Assembly: GCA_029959295.1 (NCBI GenBank)
Contig: JASCOH010000002.1
Span: forward strand, 186,001-250,000
Reading direction: 5' to 3'
Source of the DNA: Flavobacteriaceae bacterium PS02334
Lineage (GTDB): Bacteria > Bacteroidota > Bacteroidia > Flavobacteriales > Flavobacteriaceae
DNA: 64,000 nucleotides
Below the pieces are notes generated by a model. That model was not told the origin of the DNA. It ran no database searches and saw only the letters and a program-made list of their open reading frames with translations. The translations under genes were made by a program, and so were the position numbers. How positions within the stretch are numbered: the first letter of the stretch is position 1; each line of letters begins with the position of its first letter. Positions 1 through 9,001 of the stretch are shown here, piece after piece.

Positions 1-10
1 TCGTTGCCAT
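1..10 (-). CDS. Possible start of a divergent gene, cut by the window edge
   Basis: Read on the minus strand, the first ten bases give ATG GCA ACG A, that is Met-Ala-Thr and on. A -7-like box TATTTTTG lies 22 bp upstream on the same strand (complement of 33-40), which is the usual Bacteroidota distance from promoter to start codon. Only three codons are visible, so no function can be assigned, and the reading is tentative. Confidence 0.35.
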
Positions 11-125
11 TTTTTTATTTTTAAATTTGGCGCAAAAATAGTCTTTTTTAACAGAACACGAAAATCATTATCAGTAATAAAACAATAAAATTTTTAAATT
101 TTCTTAAGGAATTCACAATAAAAAA

Positions 126-154
126 TTGCTGACGTTTTTGATTTCCTACATTTG
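126..154 (+). promoter_or_regulatory. Bacteroidota-type promoter of the RarD-like gene
   Basis: A TTG at 126-128 and TACATTTG at 147-154 are 18 bp apart and match the -33 TTTG / -7 TAnnTTTG pattern. The box lies inside the longest open frame, so translation probably begins at the ATG at 177, not at the TTG at 126. Confidence 0.6.
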
Positions 155-176
155 CATCACATTTTTTACATCTAAG

Positions 177-1082
177 ATGAGAATTTCAAAACATTATTTC
201 GCAGCGATTTCAGCTTTTATTATTTGGGGGTTTTTCAGCTTGGTTTTGAAGCCTTTGCAAGCTTATCCTTCTTTAGATATTTTGTTCTACCGCGTTTTTC
301 TCTGCGTAATTCTAATGCTTGCAATTAATGTATTTTTTAGAAATAAAATATTGAAAGAGACTAGAGATAATTTCATCAATATGCCTTTAAAAGACAAAAG
401 AAACGCTGTGTTTTTGACTTTCGGAGGTGCTATTTTGTTGACTGCAAACTGGTTTTTCTTCATTTATGTAATGAATCATGTCGGAGTCAAAACGGCTGCT
501 TTTGCTTATTTGGTGTGCCCAATTTTGACTATGGTTTTTGCTTATTTCTTTATCCAAGAAAAATTAAATAAGTGGCAATGGACGGCTGTAGGAATCAGTG
601 TTTTCAGTTGTATTTTACTAGGATTCAATCATCTTATGGATATTTTTTACAGTATAATTATTGCCGCAACTTATGCTTTGTATCTAGTTAGCCAGCGAAA
701 AAACACGGCTATTGACAAGTTTTTATTATTGACTTTGCAGTTGACGACTTCCGCAATAATCTTGCTTCCGTTTTATCCTTTTTACAGAGGCGAAATTCCT
801 ACGCAGGTTTCTTTCTATGTTTACATTGCTATAATTTCTGTGTTTTTTACAATTATTCCTTTGTTTCTGAATTTGTTTGCTTTGAAGAAAATGAGTTCTG
901 CGACTGTGGGGATTTTGCTTTACATCAATCCGCTGATTAACTTTTTTCTGGCTATTTTTTATTACAAGGAAGAAATCACGATGATTCAAATTGTAGCCTA
1001 TTCGCTAATATTTCTTTCTATCATCATTTTTAATATGCGAACTATTTTCAAGCCAAAGACAGCAACTCTTACTCAAAATTAG
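177..1082 (+). CDS. EamA/DMT family permease, RarD-like
   Basis: Integral inner-membrane protein of 301 residues with about ten hydrophobic helices in two EamA-type halves. The segment with NWFFFIYVMNH, followed by a hydrophobic stretch ending in QEKLNKWQW, resembles the RarD branch of the drug/metabolite transporter superfamily. Members export small metabolites or are uncharacterised, so the substrate is unknown. The start at 177 was chosen because a TTG-N18-TACATTTG promoter overlaps the longer frame. The frame ends 36 bp before the cysteine desulfurase gene on the same strand, so the two may be read together, although the short gap is AT-rich and could hold a second promoter. Confidence 0.8.
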   Translation: MRISKHYFAAISAFIIWGFFSLVLKPLQAYPSLDILFYRVFLCVILMLAINVFFRNKILKETRDNFINMPLKDKRNAVFLTFGGAILLTANWFFFIYVMNHVGVKTAAFAYLVCPILTMVFAYFFIQEKLNKWQWTAVGISVFSCILLGFNHLMDIFYSIIIAATYALYLVSQRKNTAIDKFLLLTLQLTTSAIILLPFYPFYRGEIPTQVSFYVYIAIISVFFTIIPLFLNLFALKKMSSATVGILLYINPLINFFLAIFYYKEEITMIQIVAYSLIFLSIIIFNMRTIFKPKTATLTQN

Positions 1083-1118
1083 GTTTTTTAAGTCACTAAA
1101 ATTCCCGACTTTTGCACT

Positions 1119-2243
1119 ATGAAAAAAGTATATCTTGATAATGCTTCCACCACTGCATTTCGTCCCGAAGTGATTCAGGAAATGACGCGCGTGATGCAGG
1201 AAGATTATGGAAATCCATCTTCAACACACAGTTTTGGAAGAACTTCTAAAAATATTTTAGAAACTTCCAGAAAATCGATTGCAAAGCAAATCAACGCAAC
1301 AGCGCAAGAATTAATTTTTACTTCTGGAGGAACAGAAGCCAATAATTGGATTTTACGTTCAGCTGTGGAAGATTTGAAAATCAAAAGAATTATCACGAGC
1401 AAAATCGAACATCACGCTGTTTTGCACACTGTTTTAGCCTTGCAATCTGATTATCAAATTCAAGTTGATTATGTGAAATTGAAATCAAATGGGGAAGTAG
1501 ATATCAATCATTTGGTAGAATTGCTTTCAGATAATCTTCCAACTTTAGTTTCCTTAATGCACGTAAACAATGAAATCGGAACGGTTTTAGATCTAGAGAA
1601 AGTAGGAAGATTGTGCAAGCAATACAAAGCGCTTTTTCATTCAGACACCGTTCAGTCCATTGGGAAAACTGAAATTGATTTGCAGAAAACAGAAGTGGAT
1701 TTTATAGTAGCTAGTGCCCACAAATTCCACGGACCAAAAGGAATCGGTTTTGCTTTTATCAGAAAAAATTCTGGATTACAGCCGTTGCTTTTTGGCGGAG
1801 AACAAGAAAAAGGACTTCGCGCTGGGACGGAATCAATTCACAATATTGCAGGAATGGCAAAGGCTTTAGAACTTTCCTATGAAAATTTAGAAGCAGAAAG
1901 AAAGCATATTTCAGATTTAAAAAATTACTTCGTAAGCCAATTGCAATCAAATTTTCCGGAGTTTAAAATAAATGGAAACCCGGATGGTTTTTATAATATA
2001 ATTAATGTTTTGCTACCTTTTTCAGAAGACAAAACTTCAATGATTCTTTTCAATTTAGATATGAAAGGAATTGCGGTTTCACGCGGAAGCGCCTGCCAAT
2101 CAGGAAGCATCAAGCCTTCGCACGTTTTATTGGAAATTTTGTCAGAAGACGAAATTAGAAAGCCGAGTTTAAGAATTTCTTTCAGCCATTTTAATACGGA
2201 AGAAGATATCGATATTTTGATTGAGGCGTTGAAAGCTATCTAA
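1119..2243 (+). CDS. Cysteine desulfurase, NifS/IscS family
   Basis: PLP-dependent class V aminotransferase fold of 374 residues that releases sulfur from cysteine as a persulfide for Fe-S clusters or thiolated cofactors. The N-terminus YLDNASTTAFRPEV, the HHAV segment, the PLP lysine in SAHKFHGPKG (K202) and the catalytic cysteine loop RGSACQSGS (C326) are all present. Length is normal for IscS/NifS-type enzymes. No isc or suf partners are nearby, so this may be a stand-alone housekeeping or tRNA-thiolation enzyme. An individual symbol such as iscS or nifS cannot be assigned from sequence alone. Confidence 0.92.
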   Translation: MKKVYLDNASTTAFRPEVIQEMTRVMQEDYGNPSSTHSFGRTSKNILETSRKSIAKQINATAQELIFTSGGTEANNWILRSAVEDLKIKRIITSKIEHHAVLHTVLALQSDYQIQVDYVKLKSNGEVDINHLVELLSDNLPTLVSLMHVNNEIGTVLDLEKVGRLCKQYKALFHSDTVQSIGKTEIDLQKTEVDFIVASAHKFHGPKGIGFAFIRKNSGLQPLLFGGEQEKGLRAGTESIHNIAGMAKALELSYENLEAERKHISDLKNYFVSQLQSNFPEFKINGNPDGFYNIINVLLPFSEDKTSMILFNLDMKGIAVSRGSACQSGSIKPSHVLLEILSEDEIRKPSLRISFSHFNTEEDIDILIEALKAI

Positions 2244-2321
2244 GAAAATTCTTTCCATAAATTTCGTTTTATACTTCTTTCTAACTATTTTATTTTTAAG
2301 TTTGCCGCTTAAATCTATAAA

Positions 2322-2954
2322 ATGAAAAAAGCAATACTTATTACAATGAGCATTTTAGGGGTAGTTTTTACTACGAATGCTCAAGAAAAAGGAAAGATTG
2401 AATTTGCTATAGGAAGCGGTCTGAATTACTCTAGTGCAGGAAACAGCCACGGAAGTTCAGATACAAACATAAGTTTTAACGTTGCCGTAGGAGCAGATTA
2501 TTATTTTTCTGATCGTTGGAGTGTAAGGGCAAAGGTCATTTATGACCGAAAAGGCTGGGACAATGGATTTTATGGTTATTATGAACCATTGATTGACGAT
2601 ATTTTTTATGCAAGAACTGATTACAATTTAAATTATCTGACTGTCCCGGTTGAAGCGAGCTGGCACTTTGGAAGAAAAAGAAACTGGTATTTGCATTTAG
2701 GACCTTACGCCGGATTCTTGCTTAATGCAGAAGCGACTGGCATAAATCAAGATGTAACAGACGATTTTGAAACTACAGATTTTGGTGTAGCTTTAGGAAT
2801 TGGCGTAAAAATTCCAGTTTCAGATAAATTGAAAATCTTTATTGAATATGACGAACAGACAGGTTTCAGCGAAATTTTCAAATATAATGAAGGTTCAAGA
2901 ATTTCAAATTCAAGAGGATCATTTAACGTAGGTTTGAATTTCCTTCTTTACTAA
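2322..2954 (+). CDS. Small outer-membrane beta-barrel protein (porin family)
   Basis: 210 residues. An N-terminal signal peptide ends near TTNAQEK. It is followed by alternating amphipathic strands rich in Tyr and Gly, for example YYFSDRWSVRAKVIYDRKG and a C-terminal NVGLNFLLY ending typical of barrel proteins. This fits the PorT/OmpW-like 'outer membrane beta-barrel' families common in Bacteroidota; the role is unknown. A -7 box TAAGTTTG at 2297-2304 lies 17 bp before the start, so it has its own promoter. A bidirectional terminator follows, shared with the convergent lpdA gene. Confidence 0.75.
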   Translation: MKKAILITMSILGVVFTTNAQEKGKIEFAIGSGLNYSSAGNSHGSSDTNISFNVAVGADYYFSDRWSVRAKVIYDRKGWDNGFYGYYEPLIDDIFYARTDYNLNYLTVPVEASWHFGRKRNWYLHLGPYAGFLLNAEATGINQDVTDDFETTDFGVALGIGVKIPVSDKLKIFIEYDEQTGFSEIFKYNEGSRISNSRGSFNVGLNFLLY

Positions 2955-2972
2955 AATAAAAAATGCAGCATA

Positions 2973-3008
2973 AAAAAATCCGTTTTGAATTAACAAAACG
3001 GATTTTTT
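2973..3008. terminator. Bidirectional terminator between barrel gene and lpdA
   Basis: Perfect hairpin AAAAATCCGTTTTG (2974-2987) against CAAAACGGATTTTT (2994-3007), with A and T runs on both sides. It lies between convergent genes and can serve both. Confidence 0.85.
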
Positions 3009-3056
3009 ATTTATAAAGATTTTATCAATCTTTTAATTCTTCAATCTTTCAATCAA

Positions 3057-4445
3057 TTATAGGTGAATCACTTCATCATAAGCCGCAGCTGCAGCTTCCA
3101 TAATTGCCTCGCTCATTGTTGGGTGAGGATGGATTGATTTGATGATTTCATGACCTGTAGTTTCTAGTTTACGAGCAACGACTGCTTCTGCAATCATATC
3201 TGTAACACCAGCTCCGATCATATGGCAGCCCAACCATTCGCCATATTTTGCATCAAAAATTACCTTAACAAAACCGTCTGGAGTTCCAGCTGCTTTTGCT
3301 TTTCCTGAAGCTGAGAACGGGAATTTTCCGATTTTCAATTCATATCCTTTTTCTCTAGCTTGCTTTTCAGTCAAACCTACAGAAGCGATTTCTGGAGTTG
3401 CGTAAGTACAACCCGGAACGTTACCATAATCAAGTGGTTCCACGTGAAGACCAGCCAATTTTTCAACGCAAAGAATTCCTTCAGCAGAAGCAACGTGTGC
3501 CAAAGCCTGACCCGGAACGATATCTCCGATGGCATAATAGCCTGGAATGTTTGTTTCGTAATATTTGTTTACCAACACTTTATCTCTGTCAGTCGCGATT
3601 CCCACTTCTTCAAGGCCGATATTTTCGATGTTAGATTTGATTCCAACAGCAGAAAGAACGATATCAGCTTCCAGAATTTCTTCTCCTTTTGCCGTTTTAA
3701 CCGTAGCTTTTACGCCGTTTCCAGAAGTATCCACTTTTTCAACAGAAGCGTTTGTCATGATAGTGATTCCCGCTTTTTTCATCGAACGCTCCATCTGTTT
3801 TGAAATATCTTCATCTTCCACAGGAACGATATTTGGCATAAATTCAACAATAGTTACTTGCGTTCCCATTGAATTGTAAAAGTGCGCAAACTCAACACCA
3901 ATTGCTCCAGAACCTACCACGATTATTGATTTAGGCTGTTCCGCCAAAGTCATTGCTTGACGGTACCCTATTACTTTTTTACCATCTTGAGGCAAGTTTG
4001 GCAATTCGCGAGAACGCGCTCCTGTTGCGATGATGATATTGTCAGCAGTATATTCAGTAACTTTTCCGTCTTTATCTGTAACGTCAACTTTTTTTCCTGG
4101 TTTTACTTTTCCAGTTCCGTCGATAACGTCAATTTTATTTTTTTTCATCAAGAATTGAACTCCTTTGCTCATTCCGTCAGCAACGCCACGAGAACGAGAA
4201 ACGACAGCGTTGAAATCTTTGTCAAATTTTTCGATGGTCAGGCCATAGTCAGAAGCATGTTTCAAATAATCAAAAACCTGTGCTGATTTTAAAAGCGCTT
4301 TTGTTGGGATACAACCCCAGTTTAAGCAGATTCCTCCAAGGTTTTCTTTCTCGATTACAGCTACTTTAAAGCCTAATTGTGAAGCTCTAATTGCAGTTAC
4401 ATATCCTCCAGGACCGCTTCCTAAAACAATAATATCGTATTTCAT
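3057..4445 (-). CDS. lpdA: Dihydrolipoyl dehydrogenase (E3)
   Basis: FAD enzyme of 462 residues that reoxidises dihydrolipoamide in 2-oxo-acid dehydrogenase complexes, passing electrons to NAD+. The FAD-binding GSGPGG motif is at residues 9-14. The redox disulfide is GGICLNWGCIPTK with C40 and C45. The NAD-binding GSGAIGVEF segment follows, and the C-terminal HPHPTMSEAI carries the active-site His of the partner subunit. Length is typical. No E1 or E2 genes lie beside it, as is common for a shared E3. Confidence 0.95.
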   Translation of the reverse strand: MKYDIIVLGSGPGGYVTAIRASQLGFKVAVIEKENLGGICLNWGCIPTKALLKSAQVFDYLKHASDYGLTIEKFDKDFNAVVSRSRGVADGMSKGVQFLMKKNKIDVIDGTGKVKPGKKVDVTDKDGKVTEYTADNIIIATGARSRELPNLPQDGKKVIGYRQAMTLAEQPKSIIVVGSGAIGVEFAHFYNSMGTQVTIVEFMPNIVPVEDEDISKQMERSMKKAGITIMTNASVEKVDTSGNGVKATVKTAKGEEILEADIVLSAVGIKSNIENIGLEEVGIATDRDKVLVNKYYETNIPGYYAIGDIVPGQALAHVASAEGILCVEKLAGLHVEPLDYGNVPGCTYATPEIASVGLTEKQAREKGYELKIGKFPFSASGKAKAAGTPDGFVKVIFDAKYGEWLGCHMIGAGVTDMIAEAVVARKLETTGHEIIKSIHPHPTMSEAIMEAAAAAYDEVIHL

Positions 4446-4586
4446 TTGATTGTATTTTTCTAGTTTATTTTGAAGCTACGAATTTAGGGATTTATTTAGG
4501 AGTTGCAAAGTTTCATTGTACCAAAGTTTTGAACCGATAATGTTCATTTCTAAAAATTTATACATTTGTATTCTTAATGAATTATT

Positions 4587-5240
4587 ATGGGTGAGTTTTC
4601 TAAATTATTGAACACAAAAATAGGCGCATTGCTGTCTTTTGCAATCGCTTTTGGATTGATTTATAATCCATTCACGAAATTTCCGTCCACATTTTGCGTC
4701 ATCATTCTTTTTGTTTTCCTGATTTCTTTTCTTCAGGATGGAAGCTTGAGGAATTTAAATTTCAAGAAAATTGGCTTGAAGCAAATCGGAATTATTCTAG
4801 CGAGCTATATAATTTTAGAAGTCATAATGGACTTTGTTTTTCAGCCTCTGGCTACAAAAATCTTCAATGAACCTGCTGATTATTCTAGCTTTGAATTTAT
4901 TAAGGGAGATACAAAAGCCTATTTTAAATGGCTTGCTTTTATGTGGATCAGCGCTGCCTTTGGCGAAGAATTACTGTTCAGGGCTTTTGCCTTTTCGCAG
5001 TTGAAGAAAATCATTGGGGGACAAAAAATTTTGATTGTTTTCATAAGTGCCGTCTTGTTTTCTCTGCCTCATTTATACCAAGGAAATTCAGGCTTGCTGA
5101 TGACTTTTTTATTCGGATTGGCTTTCGGGTTTATTTACTATAAATTTAAAAACATCTGGATCAATATAATTGTTCATGGCTTGATTGATACAATTTTCTT
5201 GACGCTAAGCTATTATGGAATGCTGGATTTTTATCAGTAG
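4587..5240 (+). CDS. CPBP family intramembrane glutamic endopeptidase
   Basis: 217-residue membrane protein with about six helices. It has the three CPBP (Abi/CAAX protease-like) motifs in order: EELLFRAF, then FSLPHLYQG, then HGLIDT. These carry the catalytic Glu, Arg and His residues of the Rce1-type fold. Bacterial members are often of unknown substrate, and some act in bacteriocin immunity. A TACATTTG -7 box at 4561-4568 precedes the ATG by 18 bp. A convergent terminator follows. Confidence 0.82.
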   Translation: MGEFSKLLNTKIGALLSFAIAFGLIYNPFTKFPSTFCVIILFVFLISFLQDGSLRNLNFKKIGLKQIGIILASYIILEVIMDFVFQPLATKIFNEPADYSSFEFIKGDTKAYFKWLAFMWISAAFGEELLFRAFAFSQLKKIIGGQKILIVFISAVLFSLPHLYQGNSGLLMTFLFGLAFGFIYYKFKNIWINIIVHGLIDTIFLTLSYYGMLDFYQ

Positions 5241-5246
5241 ATTAAA

Positions 5247-5282
5247 AAAAAAGACCTTTAAAGTGCTCTAAAGGTCTTTTTT
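5247..5282. terminator. Bidirectional terminator between CPBP gene and T9SS repeat gene
   Basis: Perfect 14-bp stem AAAAAAGACCTTTA (5247-5260) / TAAAGGTCTTTTTT (5269-5282) with an 8-base loop, between two convergent genes. Confidence 0.9.
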
Positions 5283-5296
5283 TATAAGCAATATTC

Positions 5297-6802
5297 TTAC
5301 TCTATAATTAGTTTTAAGTGGTTGACCGTTTCAGCAGTACTAATTTTTAAAATATAACCGCCTGATTTTAAATTAGAAATATTTAGTTCAGTGCCATTAA
5401 CTTCTGTAGTCTCTATTAAAGTGCCGCTTAGGCTGATCACGGCAACGGTCTTCACTTCTTTAGAAAAAACAATTTTATCTTTAGCTGGATTTGGAGAAAA
5501 ATGAAGCGAATTTCCTGTTTTAGAAGACTCTTCAACATCCAAAGGAGCAGCCGACATTTTTACAACCCACACATCACTACCGCCGCGATTTGATGTAGCA
5601 TTACCATTGCTTGATTTTGAGAAGCCAGCAATTACATAACCCCCATCAGCTGTTTTTTGTAGCTTGCTTGCACCATCATCTAAAGTACCACCAAGACAAG
5701 TTTGCCATTGCAAGACACCAAGACTGCTTATTTTTAAAAGCCAAACATCTTGCCCTCCATGGCTGTAGCCAATATTGCCACTGTAATAAGAATTGGCAAT
5801 TCCGGTAACAATATACCCGCCATCAGAAGTCTGCTCGATGCTTTTTGCAATGTCGAAAAAACCATCGCCACCATAGCTTTTATTCCATTCAATTGTGCCA
5901 ATACTGTTTACTTTTATGATTCCGAAATTATGTCCGGTTGCATTTCCAATTCTTGTCACCACATCGCCAGCCATGATATAGCCTCCGTCTGATGTCTGTT
6001 TTACGCTGAAAGCGGTATCAGTATCGCCATACCTTTTTTCCCACTGTACATTCCCAGAACTATCTAGTTTTACAAGCCAGTAGCCATAAACGTTATACTC
6101 ACCTGCGGCAATATAACCTCCGTCTGCCGTCTGCTCAATGCTGTAGAAACCATCTATTGATGTGCCTCCAAGGCATTTTTGCCATTCAATAGCGCCGGTG
6201 CTGCTGAGCTTCACGATCCAGCCGTCGATTCCTCCGTGAAAACCAGTAATATCGCCGTTTATTGGGCGAATCACGCCGTCATAAGAATAGCTGTTTCCGG
6301 CAACAATATAGCCACCATCAAGAGTCTGCTTAATCGAATAGGCAGTTTCTTTATCATCGCCGCCATATTTTTTCTGCCACAGGATAGCGCCTGTCGCATC
6401 GAGCTTTAAAATCCAATAATCTTTATCGCCTTGTGAGTTGGTAATATCGCCATCAGTAGAATAAGAATAGCCAGCCACGATATAGCCTCCATCTGTTGTC
6501 TGAACAATGCTATAAGCTTGATCGTCAGAAGTTCCTCCATAGGTTTTTTGCCATTCGACGGTGCCGGTGGCGTCAAGCTTGACAATCCAATAATCGTCGC
6601 CTCCTTTATTTAAGGTTACATCGCCGTTGGCGGAATTTGTATAGCCAGCCAAAATATAGCCTCCATCTGAAGTCTGCTGAATGCTATTTGCATTTTCGTT
6701 TCCTGTGCCTCCAAGAGATTTTTGCCATTGGATTGTAAGGTTTTGGGCATTACCATTAGTTACGCTTAGCAAAAGTGTGGCTATAAAAAATATTCTTTTC
6801 AT
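5297..6802 (-). CDS. Secreted seven-repeat beta-propeller-like protein with T9SS type A sorting domain
   Basis: About 501 residues from the Met of MKRIFFIATLLL, chosen because a signal peptide ending NGNAQN starts there; the longest frame adds seven residues. Seven repeats of about 45-65 residues share the core SIxQTxDGGYIxAGxS, then WxxKLxxxGxxxWQKxxGG. This suggests one closed seven-bladed propeller. The C-terminal 75 residues (SPNPAKDKIVF through a final LKLIIE) form a type A T9SS sorting domain, so the protein is probably exported to the cell surface or medium. Ligand and function are unknown. Upstream lies the 22-bp repeat array, with no clear promoter. Confidence 0.8.
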   Translation of the reverse strand: MKRIFFIATLLLSVTNGNAQNLTIQWQKSLGGTGNENANSIQQTSDGGYILAGYTNSANGDVTLNKGGDDYWIVKLDATGTVEWQKTYGGTSDDQAYSIVQTTDGGYIVAGYSYSTDGDITNSQGDKDYWILKLDATGAILWQKKYGGDDKETAYSIKQTLDGGYIVAGNSYSYDGVIRPINGDITGFHGGIDGWIVKLSSTGAIEWQKCLGGTSIDGFYSIEQTADGGYIAAGEYNVYGYWLVKLDSSGNVQWEKRYGDTDTAFSVKQTSDGGYIMAGDVVTRIGNATGHNFGIIKVNSIGTIEWNKSYGGDGFFDIAKSIEQTSDGGYIVTGIANSYYSGNIGYSHGGQDVWLLKISSLGVLQWQTCLGGTLDDGASKLQKTADGGYVIAGFSKSSNGNATSNRGGSDVWVVKMSAAPLDVEESSKTGNSLHFSPNPAKDKIVFSKEVKTVAVISLSGTLIETTEVNGTELNISNLKSGGYILKISTAETVNHLKLIIE

Positions 6803-7000
6803 TGGGGATGGTTTTAGTGCCATTTTTTAAAAAAATAAAGGCTTGGCTGTAATTGGCACCGAAGGTATGAAAAAAAATAACTTCTATTGAATCAGTTGTT
6901 TATGATTTGGTTAATACTGCCTTGAATGGTTTTGACAGAAACTCTAATCTGTAAAGGCGGAACTCTTAATTTACAAAAGTCCTAGCATTGACAAGGGCAA

Positions 7001-7216
7001 AACCCAACCGTTTACCCCAAGGGACCCAACCGTTTACGTCTGGTGGCCTAACCGGTTACCCTAACAGACCCAACCGGTTAGGTTACCCAACCCAACCAGT
7101 TACCCCAAGGGACCCAACCGTTTACGCCTGACAACCCAACCGGTTACCCCTAAGTACCCAACCGGTTGGGTCAAGAACCTAACCAGCTTACGTCTCTAGG
7201 GGTAAACGGTTGGGTT
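7001..7216. repeat. Array of ten 22-bp units with perfect 18-bp terminal inverted repeats
   Basis: The core AACC(G/A)GTT or a close variant recurs with its AACC starting at 7006, 7028, 7050, 7072, 7094, 7116, 7138, 7160 and 7181, and in inverted form near 7203. The period is therefore 22 bp with one 21-bp step. Two tandem 88-bp super-units, 7003-7090 and 7091-7178, are roughly 80% identical, and a third is cut short. The first unit AACCCAACCGTTTACCCC (7001-7018) is the exact inverted repeat of the last, GGGGTAAACGGTTGGGTT (7199-7216). A 16-bp perfect palindrome ACCCAACCGGTTGGGT sits at 7156-7171. The array begins 9 bp past the ABC transporter stop and is visibly richer in G and C than its surroundings. 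The rest of the gap (6803-7000) shows nothing recognisable. Confidence 0.9.
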
Positions 7217-7225
7217 ATTTTGCAT

Positions 7226-8974
7226 TTAGCTTTCCACCACAAATTGAGAGTAGTACAAATTCTTATAAAAACCTTCATCCTTGTTGATTAATTGGTAGTG
7301 TGAGCCTTGCTCGACCACGTTTCCTTTTTCCATGACAATGATTTTGTCTGCGTTGACGATGGTGGCGAGACGGTGCGCAATTACGATAGAAGTTCTTCCT
7401 TTCGTAATCGTTTCAGTAGCTCTCTGTATCAAATCTTCAGAGTAAGAATCGATCGAAGAAGTGGCTTCATCCAGAATCAAAATACTCGGATTGCTGACAA
7501 AAGCCCTCAAGAAAGCAATCAATTGGCGTTGCCCAGAAGACAGCATCACGCCGCGTTCTTTCACGTTGTAGTCATAGCCGTGAGGCAGTGTCATGATGAA
7601 GTCGTGCACGCCGATTTCTTTGGCGGCTTTGATTACTTGCTCACGAGAAATTTCTGGATTTTCAAGCGTAATATTGTTGTGGATCGTATCTGCAAACAGG
7701 AAAACGTCTTGCAAAACCACGGCAATCTGGGTTCTCAAGCTTTCCAGCGTAAAGTCTCTGATGTCAGTTTTGTCAATCAAAATTTCTCCTGAATTGATTT
7801 CATAAAAGCGGTTCAAGAGGTTGATGATCGTTGATTTTCCGGCTCCGGTTGCGCCGACAATGGCAATCGTTTCGCCTTCTTTTACGTCGATGTTGATGCC
7901 TTTTAAAACTTCTTCCTTATCAGTATAGCTGAAATGCACGTTCTTGAATTCGATGTTTCCGTGGAAGGTGTGGGCGATTTTTGTGCCTTTATTTTGGATG
8001 TGGTCTTGGGTGTCTAAAACCTCAAAAACACGGTTGGCAGCAATCATTCCCATCTGCATCTCGTTGAATTTATCCGCAATTTGGCGCAACGGATTGTAGA
8101 GCATTCCGATGAACATAGTGTAGGAAAACAAGTCTCCGAAAGTCGTAGAACCGTTTTGTGCGATGATATTCATCCCTCCATACCAAACCACCAAACCAAG
8201 CGAAACCGAGGAAACGATATCAGCAATCGGAAAGAAAATCGAGTTGTACCAAACGTTTTTGATCCACGCTTTTTTGTGCTTGTCGTTGATGACCTTGAAT
8301 TTTTCATATTCGATATCTTCCCTTGAAAAAAGCTGTACGATTTTCATCCCCGTGACTCTTTCTTGCACGAAAGTATTCAGGTTTGAAATCTGGGTTCTCA
8401 CTTCTTCAAAAGCAACTTTCATCTTCTTTTGGAAAACTCTCGTGGCGATTACCAAAATTGGCATGGCGCACATCACGATCAGGGTTAATTTCCAGTTCAT
8501 GTAGAACATAAAAAGAAGCACTACAATCATCTTTAACAAGTCGCTGATGATCATGAAAAGGCCCTGGCTGAAGATTTTTGAGATGGATTCGATATCAAAA
8601 ACAGGGCGTGTCACTAATTTTCCGACTGGCTCATTGTCAAAATATTTCATCTTGAAATTCATCAGGTGGTTGAAAAGCTTGATTCGAATGTCGCGGATGA
8701 TGTCCTGGCCCAGATAATTCGCCAGGTAGACGAAATAAAACTGCGAAACGACCTCCATGATCAAGACGCCGCCCATCAATAAAATATAATACAAAAGACC
8801 CAGCGAGTCTTTAGTTTCAATATAGCCGTCAACGGTCTGCTTCAGCAAATAAGGGCGAAGCGCCGCAAAAACCGACAATAAAACCGCAAAGATAATCACC
8901 CCATAATAGCGGGCTTTATACGGTTTTGTGTATTCCATTATTCTTTTAAATACGGATGTATCTGATGCTTTCAT
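7226..8974 (-). CDS. ABC transporter, fused permease and ATPase (MsbA/LmrA-like exporter)
   Basis: 582-residue half-transporter. Residues about 20-310 hold six membrane helices of the type I exporter domain. The ATPase has Walker A GATGAGKST near residue 373, signature LSSGQRQ near 478, Walker B ILILDEATSSID near 498 and the H-loop IVIAHRLAT near 528. It would act as a homodimer in the inner membrane; the substrate (lipid or drug) is not evident. It starts 27 bp after the truA stop on the same strand and is probably in the same operon. The unusual 22-bp array sits directly at its 3' end. Confidence 0.9.
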   Translation of the reverse strand: MKASDTSVFKRIMEYTKPYKARYYGVIIFAVLLSVFAALRPYLLKQTVDGYIETKDSLGLLYYILLMGGVLIMEVVSQFYFVYLANYLGQDIIRDIRIKLFNHLMNFKMKYFDNEPVGKLVTRPVFDIESISKIFSQGLFMIISDLLKMIVVLLFMFYMNWKLTLIVMCAMPILVIATRVFQKKMKVAFEEVRTQISNLNTFVQERVTGMKIVQLFSREDIEYEKFKVINDKHKKAWIKNVWYNSIFFPIADIVSSVSLGLVVWYGGMNIIAQNGSTTFGDLFSYTMFIGMLYNPLRQIADKFNEMQMGMIAANRVFEVLDTQDHIQNKGTKIAHTFHGNIEFKNVHFSYTDKEEVLKGINIDVKEGETIAIVGATGAGKSTIINLLNRFYEINSGEILIDKTDIRDFTLESLRTQIAVVLQDVFLFADTIHNNITLENPEISREQVIKAAKEIGVHDFIMTLPHGYDYNVKERGVMLSSGQRQLIAFLRAFVSNPSILILDEATSSIDSYSEDLIQRATETITKGRTSIVIAHRLATIVNADKIIVMEKGNVVEQGSHYQLINKDEGFYKNLYYSQFVVES

Positions 8975-9001
8975 TTGTTCTTTCTGTAGCTATTTTCTAG
9001 C

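Noticed and set aside
3360-4286. Several long open frames opposite lpdA on the plus strand
   Set aside because: lpdA has all family motifs; the opposing frames give no domain and only mirror the codon pattern.
7001-7216. Possible CRISPR array
   Set aside because: The 22-bp units are adjacent with no unique spacers, the repeat varies at each copy, and no cas gene is within the window.
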